Positions 1 to 8,805 of a stretch of 13,421 nucleotides of DNA are shown in pieces. Both the position numbers and the translations under genes were made by a program. Position 1 is the first letter of the stretch; every line of letters starts with the position of its first letter. Source of the stretch: Spirogloea muscicola. Its lineage: Eukaryota; Streptophyta; Zygnematophyceae; Spirogloeales; Spirogloeaceae. The stretch is taken from positions 758,591 through 772,011 of the forward strand of contig WELB01000029.1 in the NCBI GenBank assembly GCA_009602725.1, in the 5' to 3' direction. Below the pieces are notes generated by a model. That model searched no databases. It saw nothing but the letters and a program-made list of their open reading frames with translations, and was not told the DNA's origin.

Positions 1-3000
1 GTCCGCGCGCGGCACCGCCTCCGGGCCGAGCGCCGCGCCGCGCTCTACGCTCGCCAGGAGGCGCTGGAGGCGGCAGCCTGGGACGCCGCGGCGGCGGAGA
101 TTCGGGATCTCCAGCTGGACCTCATGCGCAAGAACCTAGGCGCCGACCTGTCGCCCGTCAAGCGCCTCATGGTCGCCTGGTTCCCCAGCATCCAGGTGAC
201 ACGGCACTCCTTCCACAGTCCGTGTATTTGACCACATTAATTAAATTAGGCTCGAAAGATACATTTAATCACTCAGGAAGCACCGGAGCAGTCACGCAAG
301 TAAAAGCAATAATTTTCAGTCCGTCAAACAAGTCGCCACATAATCACTTGAGTCAGCGATCTCTGTGGAGGTTACTGTCTAACTCATGTGACCGACAAGA
401 GCTTGTCATACCATCACCAACATCGTGCCCCACGAGCCTCGCTCTGGCTCTCCGGCTGCAGGAGGCTGTTGCGAAGCTGGTGGCGTCGCTTAAGGAGGCC
501 CTCGCCAAGGAGCTGCCGAAGCTGGACAAGGTTGCGGAGGCGCAGCGGCCCCTGCGGCGCCGCCGCGAGGCGATCAAGACCCAGCGGCGGCTTCTGGCAG
601 GCGAGCAGCGCAAGCTGCGGGAGGCCGCGCGAGCTGCGGCAGCCCCGGAGCAGGCGCAAGACGCGTGGGCACGGCTGGCTGATTGCGCTTCGCGGTCGAG
701 GGAGCTGGCGGACGAGCTGCGCGCCACTCTGGAGCAGGAGCGGGAGCTCACGCGGGGCTTTGGCCAGAGGGCCCTCTATGGCCCGCTGCTCGCTGAGGTC
801 GCGCCCGAGAAGCTCGCCGTCATCACCATGCATCGCGTCCTGGGCATGCTGCTGAGCGAGCAGGGGAAGCACGGCGGGTACGAGAAGCCGGGCCACGTGA
901 AGGCCATCTTTGCGGCCCTCCAGATCGGAGAAGCTGTTGAGGAGCAGGTAGGCTGTGGACTGGAGGATTACTCAATTTTCTTGCTCTGTGCAATGTTTGC
1001 TTGCTGCCTGTCAAACATCCCTTCTCTAGTTGTTCTAATTTATGAAAGGAAAACATTCGTAACCCAAGTAAAGAGATGCAATTGATATTTCTGCAGGTAT
1101 GAGGAAAGACAGACTGAAGAACATCTTGCAAGCACCTGCTGAGTTGATGTCGTGGATGGTCTCTTTGATGTTACATCATGGCAGGTACTCCACCAGGCTA
1201 GGCAGGAGGAGAAGCGGAGCAAGGCAGCTAGGGTGGCCAAGGGGAGCAAGGCTGGCGCCTCAGCTGACGAGACCGTTGCTCGGAACACTGAGCGTGCTTT
1301 GGTGCTGGCCCACGACAGCATGCAAGAAGCCCAGGCCTGGGTAAGCCCAGGCTGTTGTTGGTGGCTTCATGCTGTTCTTGTAAGAGTTCCCGCTGAATGC
1401 AATACGTACGTGCAGATATGTGGGATGTCTCAGTTTTCCGCTAATTCATCCTTCACCAATATAGCATGCTTGTGTGATCGTTTCCACAGGTGGGGGGTGA
1501 GCTGTTGAAGGTCCTTGTTGACTCGGCCTTTCTGCCTCAGACAGACTTTTGGGGTTCACCTTCGGCACTCAGGCCCGATGGTGCTGCTGAGCCCTCTAAT
1601 GAGCAGCAAGCGATCATATCATTCTCAGCTCGAAGCGATGAGAGCAGCGCCACGGAGACACTGAATCAATGTGCCGCTGACGGCCACTCGGACCCTGTGG
1701 CGCCTATAATTCATACATATGGTCACTACTCTGTGACTAATGGCAAGTCAGTCTTCTTCATCTTTCATCCTCCACTTTGGAGGACTTCTTGATGCCTAGC
1801 TGGAGTTGTAGTTCTGGCCGCAAAGTGCAGAAGAGACTAGTGCCCATGTGGATAAAGTGTTGTTATGTGCAGGAATGTGCAGAGATGCCATGTGCACAAG
1901 TACACTACTTGTGCATCTGCTCTAAGGCTGACTGATCCACATGGCTGCAGGAAGGGGTGGAAGCGGTATGGTCTGATTGCAATGCATCCAGCATTGCTTA
2001 CGACCCTTGAGGCCTCGGTGAGCCACATTGACTAGATGAATCGTGTTTTGAAGCACAAGAACCTAAAGATGGTCAGCGATTGTTGATGCTCTCCTGCACT
2101 TGACTTGCGTTGTTGTTTTGTGTTTCATTGGACATTGACGGCAGATGGCGAAGTCGAGCCTCATCATGCCCTACATGCCCATGATTACTAAGCCCAAGTT
2201 GTGGCGAGGGTGAGCTTCTCATAGCACTTTGTGATATTCGTATTGAAGTATTATTTGCACACCAGTGAAAGCTTTTATATTCCTGCTAAACCCTGAACTA
2301 CTTCCCATGAAGTTCAGGCCTCTTCACAGAATTCACACAGACCCATTTGATGCATTGGGAAGGCTGTTGAGCTTTGCCAACTGCTTGTTGTCTGATGTTT
2401 GACTTACCATGCAGGTACAACAAGGGTGGACATCTTGTGCTGAGAAATGCAGTGATGAGAATACATGGAGCGCAGGCACAGAAACATGCCATTGAAAGCA
2501 CACCATACAGAAACATGCGCATGGTCTACAAGGTGCCCTGACTTGCAGCGCAACTGTTTGACCTTTACGTTGGTCATTCAAACAGCATGCACGAAAACTG
2601 GAGCCTTGTGTGTTTTCTTGTCCCGGTTTGCCAAGACCACCTTGTGCCTACTCAGCCTTGCTGTTATGGCATCTGAGCTGCCCTTAATGGCTTGTAGCAG
2701 GCTCTTGATGTCTTGGGCAGCACGCCCTGGCAAGTGAATGGAGAGGTTGCAGACGTGGTGAAGCAGCTCTGGCACCATGGCGGCGGTATTGCCGGCCTTG
2801 TCTCCCGCGAGAAGGTCAGCTGTGCGCTGCTTAACCTCAGACCTGGACAATGCCACAAGCATAGCAATGCTTGATCTGGTTGTGAAGACTGGTATATGCC
2901 TGCATGTTTCCAGCTGTATCTCATCTCGTGGTGTCAACGGCTGTTCTGCGGCAGTTCAGCAGCTATTGTGCTATCATTGCCTGCATCATAGCGTGATCAT

Positions 3001-6000
3001 CAATCAGGCAGTAGGTGCTTCCAACAGTGCGTGAGGACTGCCCTGCAATACTAGAAACTCGTGAACAAAGTCATGTTCTCGTGGATTACATAGGGCTTCT
3101 TCTTTCACCCCCAGGTTGCCATCCCCCCCAAGCCGCCAAAGGGTGCAGCAGAAGAGGACCTCCGGGCCTGGCAGCGCGAGAAAGCCAAGGCACTCAGGAT
3201 AAATGCCGAGCGCCACTCTCAAGCCTGCGACCTTGAGCTGAAACTCTCGGTAATCACAAGCAAGTAACTCTGATTGAGTGCATGTATCCTTGCATTGTCA
3301 ACCGTCTATGATGTGTCGCCCAATTCTTGCGCTAATGCATCCTTCATTCCCCTGCTCCCTGCAGGTCTGTGACACCATGAGGGGCGAAGACCGTTTCTAT
3401 TATCCTCACAATTTAGACTTCAGGGGGCGTGCTTACCCACTGCACCCACACTTCAATCACTTGGGGTCAGATGTCTGCCGCGGCATGCTTCACTTCTCTC
3501 AAGGCAAACCATTAGGCCCAAATGGACTTCGTTGGCTCAAGATCCATCTGGCTAACCTTTACGGTAAGTGCCATGGCGATGTAGGTACTTAAGATCAATA
3601 GCTGCTCTTCTTGAGCACCGTGCAGCTCTTCTGATAGCTCATACTCTACAATTTCACAATAATGTCATGCAGGTGGAGGGATCGACAAGGGGTCATTTGA
3701 TGAACGAGTCCAGTTTGTTGATGAGAACATGGATTCAATTTCCGATTCCGCTTGTCACCCTTTGGATGGAGGTCGATTTTGGACAAAGGCAGAGGACCCG
3801 TTTCAGTGCCTTGCAACCTGCATGACCATCCGTGATGCGCTAAGCACAGCCAATCCTGAGCAGTATATGTGTCGCCTTCCTGTGCATCAGGTGCCATCCA
3901 GTATCCTTGTCCACGCTGCTGCTCATGCTCATGATTGCATGCCTGAATTCTGCCTAATACCTCACTCCTGTGGCGTGTGGCCCCACTTTACCAGCAGTGC
4001 CAGTGTGAGATGACTGCTATCTCCTTTAAGATAGTGGCATTCTTTGGCTTCAATTGTTGTGCACCACGAATTGTCATGTTGTCCCCTCTGTGTGACAGTC
4101 TCCTCTCAACAAAGCTCACATCTGTGCCAGGAGTACTAAGTATATGGCTGCATTTACAGGATGGCTCGTGCAACGGTCTTCAGCACTATGCTGCATTGGG
4201 CAGGGATCAGGTATGAGTAAGCAATGTTCAAATCCTGGTGCATGGTCATCCGCAATTGCTCAAGTCACCTTTGGGTCACCGCTGGGCTGACCGCCTGGTC
4301 TGCTGTGGCAGTTGGGTGCGGAGCAAGTGAACATGGTCGCACAGTCAAGGCCTGCAGATGTCTATACAGGGATTGCACAAGGGTACTACGCCACCCACTT
4401 ATCTCAGGACCCATTGATGCGTCTCCCTTGGCTTGACGGACCATTGCGAAGTAGCTGAGACAACAGCTTCACATTGTGTGAGCAGAACTCGTGTTTCCAT
4501 TGCTCATGCTGACAGCTGTTGTCTTCGATGACGCCAGAGTGAAATCGATTGTGGAGAAGAAGGCGGAAGCTGAAGGTCCACTTGGTAGTCCAGCACGGTT
4601 GCTGCAAGGCCAGGTGAGAAATCACCTGCTTCATATACCCCGCTACTCCCTCAAGATGTCTGCTACCAGACGCCACTGTTGGTGGTTGCTTTTTGTGGAC
4701 AATTTTTCCTGGGCTTAACAATCTACTACATGTTCCTGAATGTGAACAAGTGGCAGGCTCACATGTAGGTTGGCACTGCTTTGGTAAGCTCTTTCTGGAG
4801 TGCCGTCATTCCTGTCTGTGCAGGTTGACCGGAAGCTTGTGAAGCAGACAGTCATGACCTCTGTATATGGAGTAACATATTTGGGAGCACGGAACCAGAT
4901 ATCCAGCAGGCTCAAAGAGAAAGGCGTGCTCACAAACGATGCTGACATCTTCTGCGTCGCGAGCTACACAGCCAAGGTTGTAAGCCTTGATCGGGTGTAG
5001 GTGTCAGGATGACTGCCAAGGTTACGTCCTTGAAGGTCTGATGCTGCACCAAAGCTTGGTGGGTGTCCTTGTCATGTGACATGTACTGACAGGACCCCCT
5101 GGGTGGTACTTTGTGGCTGCAGACTACCCTTGATGCTCTGTCTGAGATGTTCACATCTGCTCGAGCCATCATGAAGTGGCTCGGTGATTGTGCACAGGTG
5201 GGTCTGGTAAATAGCAAGTGGACTGCCTCATCACTGCGTTGGCACTGCAGCCATGCAGAGTGTCGACACTGGCATGCCTGCTTACCCTGTCCCACGCAGC
5301 ACTTGCGTATCACCTTGACCACGCACTGGTCTTGTTCTCTGGCTGACCCGTTCTTGCCGTGATGCAGCTGATAACAGGATCAAGTCAGCAGTCGACAGTG
5401 GAGTGGGAGACCCCACTTGGGCTTCCTGTCGTGCAACCTTACCGGAGGGCAGGTTCCAAGCAGGTCTTGAGAGCTCACATATCTGGCACGCCAAGAGTGT
5501 CTGTCTTCTTTGTTTCTTCCATCAGCACGCTAGCGCCAGCAAGTTGAGCAGTTTAGAAGCTATCATACAAGTTGCAACGAGCTTGATGTCTCTTTGGGTG
5601 GCACTATGTGAAACACGCCACTGGTGATATAGTTGTTGCAAGTTACAAGTTTGTAGTGAAGCTGACATGCAACTACTTGTCTCGCCCAGATCAAGACTGC
5701 ATTGCAGACTTTGAACGTCGTGAACAGCAATGACAGACCCGTAAGCCACTCATGTTATGGCACTTAAAATTCTAATTGCTCTATCTCACATCTCACACGA
5801 GAGCTATCTAAAAGCTCTCATTCAGAGTTTCAGTCAGCTCAGTGTCAGGCGATTGCGCATCTGCGGCCTGCTGCCAGGTCATGGCGCGGAGGCAGAAGAC
5901 TGCTTTCCCACCCAACTTTGTGCACTCCATGGACAGCTGCCACATGATGATGACGGCTATCGCATGCCGTGAGGCTGGCCTGACATTTGCTGGTGATTGT

Positions 6001-6575
6001 CCCTGTCATAGTCAATGACCCAGTTCGACTATATCAATTTGGAGGACTGTGTTTATTTCAAATAGAGGTCAGCTGCAGTTGAAGGGTCGTTTTTTAAGCT
6101 GAGGTAGACATATTTTGTTTCAACTTTAAGATTGTCGCTTCTGCAGGAGTGCATGACTCCTACTGGACTCACCCTGGAGAGGTCGACGCTATGCGAGACA
6201 TGCTGCGCGAGCAGTTCGTCAAGCTTTATAGCAGGCCTGTACTAGAAGATGTAAGTCAGCCCTGCATGTTGTCGGCTTGTAGATTTGGCTGCTGCTGCTC
6301 ATTGTCTTGATTGTTGTAGGGTGTCACGTATCCATTCACTTCCATGGCCGAGTGGTCCTCAAGCTCGCATCAGGGAATACTGTCTAAGTATGAGCAGTCC
6401 TCAAGCACGTATTCCCAGCTGCATGCTGAAGCTTATCATCGTGGTCCTGTGCTTGTCTGTGCAGCTCCTGGCAGGCTTCAAGGAGAGGTATCCAAATGTG
6501 GATTTCCCGCCGTTGCCCGCTAGAGGGGACTATGACTTGAACCAAGTTCTCAAAGCCACATACTTCTTTAACTAG
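1..6575 (+). CDS. RPOT: Phage-type (T7-like) organellar RNA polymerase, 21 exons, 5'-partial
   Basis: Nuclear-encoded single-subunit DNA-directed RNA polymerase that transcribes organelle DNA (mitochondria, possibly plastid). Exons: 1-195, 462-947, 1185-1340, 1490-1746, 1951-2017, 2145-2209, 2415-2532, 2701-2814, 3115-3249, 3365-3563, 3673-3890, 4160-4210, 4312-4382, 4538-4613, 4824-4976, 5123-5197, 5368-5463, 5690-5740, 5878-5992, 6147-6250, 6465-6575. All introns are GT-AG with matching phases, giving 970 residues then TAG. Exons 1-3 encode an Ala/Arg/Glu-rich, probably helical stretch and the RPO_N-type N-terminal domain. The polymerase domain has [10 protein letters not shown] (exon 10), DGSCNGLQH (motif A, exon 12, Asp671 counted from the window start), [14 protein letters not shown] (motif B, Lys743 and Tyr751), [22 protein letters not shown] and VHDSYWTH (motif C, Asp903). 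These match T7 Asp537, Lys631, Tyr639 and Asp812. The C-terminus ends in the usual YFFN. The start and any transit peptide lie upstream, so the target organelle is unknown. The least certain junctions are the exon 13 donor (weak GTACTA) and the exon 15 donor. Confidence 0.96.
1893..1915. repeat. Perfect 10-bp hairpin in RPOT intron 4
   Basis: TGCACAAGTA (1893-1902) and TACTTGTGCA (1906-1915) are exact reverse complements around a 3-nt CAC loop. The hairpin lies in the intron between exons 4 and 5, 35 nt before the acceptor AG at 1949-1950. That is where a branch point or polypyrimidine tract would be expected. Its function is unknown. Confidence 0.8.
4160..4210 (+). other. RPOT: RPOT exon 12: 17-codon exon carrying motif A
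   Basis: This 51-nt, phase 0/0 exon encodes [17 protein letters not shown]. It holds the motif A aspartate that binds catalytic metal (T7 Asp537 equivalent) and the conserved [11 protein letters not shown] stretch. It follows an acceptor ending TTTACAG and precedes the donor GTATGA. The aspartate is the first codon after the intron, so skipping this exon would keep the reading frame but remove the active site. Confidence 0.9.
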
Positions 6576-6669
6576 GCCCGTGATTATCTGAGACGTAGTC
6601 AAGGGGTAGCGTCCCTTCTAGTTAACATAATAGTCGCTTAAGCGAACATGTATGGGCGTTGGGCACAGA

Positions 6670-6701
6670 GTGGTGAGCACCCCTTTTATCGTGCTCACTG
6701 C
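6670..6701 (+). other. Stem-loop in RPOT 3' UTR
   Basis: GTGAGCAC (6673-6680) pairs exactly with GTGCTCAC (6691-6698) around a 10-nt loop (CCCTTTTATC). Two G-U pairs and one G-C pair extend the stem to 11 pairs (6670-6672 with 6699-6701). It lies about 100 nt after the stop codon. It could affect mRNA stability or 3' processing, but no known element is recognised. Confidence 0.6.
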
Positions 6702-6991
6702 ATGAGAATTGCCCCTAGGATTGCTCCATGTCTCACCAATGTACTTGCTAGACTTGCTGAACGAGGCAGTTGTGCTTGAAATAGAGAGGACTCTTCCAAT
6801 AAAGGCCGGAGGCTGTGCTTGGCCAACCCAGGAAAGACAATAACAAAGTTCAAAGTGGCCAGAAAAGCGTTGAACACACAGCAACTCAAATGGCCAGTGC
6901 GTGCTCAAATGTCCCCTGGTGAGCAGCAGCAGGTCGAAGTAGGTGATTTTGTGCCTGTCATACAATGTGGTCCGTAGGCTAGGCCCATTGA

Positions 6992-6996
6992 TGTAA
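6992..6996 (+). promoter_or_regulatory. Candidate TGTAA poly(A) signal for RPOT
   Basis: This is the first TGTAA downstream of the RPOT stop on the coding strand, 417 nt away. TGTAA is the usual poly(A) signal of chlorophyte algae. Another TGTAA occurs at 7769-7773. A five-base motif is weak evidence by itself. Confidence 0.4.
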
Positions 6997-7244
6997 AGCG
7001 AGCAGCAGGATATCCACAGCGCATTGGAACTTGACACTGTCTGGCCTTGGGGCTACTGTTTAATATTCCGGCGAAGGCTTGGTCGTGTCAATCTGACAAG
7101 GATGGTGAGGTGGCTGCACACGTGACGTATAAGGTGGACTCACATTTGGTATGGTGTGAAGAAGTCGCGGGCACTGTAGCTCCAGCTCCTCTTGGTCAGG
7201 GACGATGACCATCTACCGCCTGCGTCGCACAGAGAGAGGGCGCA

Positions 7245-7489
7245 GTGCGCACCAAATGAAAGGGAGGCCAATGCAAGCCAGTACATACACTGTTTAGTAA
7301 GAGCTTGCGTGATGATGCTCTGGCTCCGCGGACTTAGTCTGTCAGATGTGTATGTGCACACTTGTCGGTGGTGTCTCCCCCTTCAGCTGTGTGTCATGTT
7401 TATTCTTAAGCCACGCTTTGACTTTCCCTATGGTCTTCTTACAAGTCGTGTGCTAGCTTAATTTGGCCTTCCTTTCATTTGGTGCGCAC
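7245..7489. repeat. Inverted repeat, 27-nt arms, 191-nt spacer
   Basis: The left arm (7245-7271) and the reverse complement of the right arm (7463-7489) agree at 26 of 27 positions. Each arm starts at its outer end with the palindrome GTGCGCAC. Inside, a second pair of arms, GTACATACAC (7281-7290) and GTGTATGTGC (7348-7357), pairs at 9 of 10 positions. This looks like a fold-back or MITE-like remnant. No clear target-site duplication flanks it and no transposase is present. Confidence 0.6.
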
Positions 7490-7794
7490 GGTGTTCATGT
7501 CTATCTCAAGGTCAAATCTCAGATTGCTTGGATGCTTCTGCAAGTCATATGCCAGGTTGTTTGTCAGAGCTCTTCAGTTGTGAGTCGCCTTCAATGGTCT
7601 GTGGCAGGGAAAGTCCTGACTAATCTGTCTCTCCGTGTCACCTTACTGAAACTGACCCTACAAATCTCGCACACAGCAATGGGTTTCAGTGCCTTTGTTG
7701 TATTTTGGTACTTTTTGTGCAATATCTGCCATCAAGAGGACAACCTGCAGTGACGATCTTGTTCCAAATGTAACAGAGTTGGCATAGTACTTGT

Positions 7795-7887
7795 TGACAA
7801 CACCATTATTTAGCATACCCACAGAGCTTAGTCATTGTCTGACACCACCGTTCATTAGCATACCCGCAGAATTAGGTGAATCCTGAC
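7795..7887. repeat. Imperfect tandem duplication, about 45-bp period
   Basis: TAGCATACCC occurs at 7811-7820 and again at 7856-7865, each within a longer similar context: TGACA, then CACCA or CACCG, then TAGCATACCC, then CAGA, then TTAG. The two units sit side by side with a 45-bp period and have diverged at several positions. I see only two copies. Confidence 0.6.
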
Positions 7888-8107
7888 CCAAACTCGTCAG
7901 CCGCTGCCAGGTCTGGCAGTTTTGGGGGGGGCGGTGGTGGTAAAACAAACCCAATCGTCACAAGTTTCTGATCGTGCAACCTGTCATCTGCTACTACTTT
8001 TCTGCTCTGATGCGCATGCATCGTGCTTGTTCGATCCTACCACCGGCTATTGCCCTAATCCCTCCGCTACTTTGCTTTCGCACTTTGATCTGAGTTGACC
8101 TGCCTAA

Positions 8108-8127
8108 CACGTGGACCTGACACGTCA
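8108..8127. promoter_or_regulatory. Two adjacent ACGT-core elements (G-box-like)
   Basis: CACGTGG (8108-8114) and TGACACGTCA (8118-8127) lie within 20 bp. ACGT-core sites bind bZIP and bHLH factors in the green lineage. They are almost 700 bp upstream of the VMA12 start, so any link to that gene is speculative and chance occurrence is plausible. Confidence 0.2.
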
Positions 8128-8185
8128 CTCATGTGCCATTGCTTTAACGATGCTGTGAAAAGCAAGCGCGGCCAGATTAACTGGT

Positions 8186-8363
8186 GGCTGGGAGAGGCCA
8201 GCCCAAAGGAATGGACAAGGTCTGAAGGAGCCGGAGTGCTAAGGACTGAGACAGCAGCAAGCGGACTCTCAGTAATCTCTAGTCAGTAGATGCACGTCTG
8301 AATACAGTAAGAGAAGTGGCTCTCCCGATGGGGGCAAGGGCTGTGAGAAGCCAGCCCCGAAAG
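8186..8363. repeat. Pair of related GGCTG...CCAGCC elements
   Basis: The first copy (8186-8208) is GGCTGG, a 6-nt loop and CCAGCC, then CAAAG, so it can form a perfect 6-bp hairpin. The second copy (8339-8363) reads GGCTGTGAGAAGCCAGCC followed by CCGAAAG. The two match closely, with two substitutions and a small insertion. They are in the same orientation, 153 bp apart. Confidence 0.45.
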
Positions 8364-8805
8364 ATGATGCTGTGAGGTAATCAACGACCTATGGCTTGAC
8401 AGGAGATAAGCAAGCAAGCAGTGTGTTCAGCCCGCGTGTCAGAGAAGCACATGTGCCATCTCCAGAGCTCCCTTGGCTGCAAGGCCATGTCCTGCACTTG
8501 GCATCCACCACGCCTAGCAAACCTGCGACCGCACCTCCCAGAAGAGAGATCGCCTGTGGATGCACACACAGCTGGGCATGCCGAGGTCCGACACGAGGCT
8601 GGGACCGGCAGCCATGGCGGCAGGATCCAGGAGGGTAGGTGGAGCACTGAGGGCTCACTGAGGCTGCAGTGCTCGGCCTGCTGCGGACGTCGCCGCGGCG
8701 GCGGTGGGCCGCCCATCACTGCAGCCGAGCCAGGATTGTGGGCGCCCAGTTGCCGGCTTTGTTGCCGGCGCACTCCAGAAGCCTATAGCAGGCGGCCCTG
8801 CTGCC

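Larger units (their letters stand above)
6576..7010 (+). other. Probable RPOT 3' UTR
   Basis: Sequence downstream of the RPOT stop, extended to just past the first TGTAA on the plus strand (6992-6996). It holds the stem-loop at 6670-6701 and one AATAAA (6798-6803). The minus-strand open frame across this stretch resembles no protein family I know and has no clear splice structure. The UTR end is inferred from the TGTAA, because chlorophyte cleavage sites usually lie a short distance after it. Confidence 0.5.
7011..8805. other. Intergenic spacer between RPOT and VMA12
   Basis: I recognise no gene in either strand. The open frames are short, overlap one another in several frames, and show no conserved motifs or exon-like joins. 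The stretch holds the inverted repeat at 7245-7489, the imperfect 45-bp duplication near 7795-7887, a run of eight G at 7924-7931, the related GGCTG...CCAGCC elements at 8186-8208 and 8339-8363, and two ACGT-core sites at 8108-8127. From about 8640 it becomes very GC-rich, as the 5' UTR and promoter of VMA12 would be expected to be. No TATA box is evident. Confidence 0.6.

Noticed and set aside
222-461. Long open frame running from RPOT intron 1 into exon 2, suggesting intron retention or an internal start
   Set aside because: The frame has no ATG upstream of exon 2. The intron is 266 nt, so retention would shift the exon 1 frame and meet a stop. The splice from 195 to 462 joins in phase.
1-6575. 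RPOT as a prophage or linear-plasmid RNA polymerase gene
   Set aside because: The gene has 20 spliceosomal introns, plant-like sequence throughout and the YFFN C-terminus of nuclear organellar enzymes. No phage or plasmid genes are nearby.
6798-6803. AATAAA as the RPOT poly(A) signal
   Set aside because: Chlorophytes mainly use TGTAA. Another AATAAA occurs inside VMA12 intron 2 (near 9677), where it cannot be used productively, so the motif has little weight here.
6618-7037. 139-codon minus-strand open frame as a gene downstream of RPOT
   Set aside because: It shows no recognisable motif and is rich in Ser, Leu and Cys, as random non-coding frames often are. It overlaps the probable RPOT 3' UTR.
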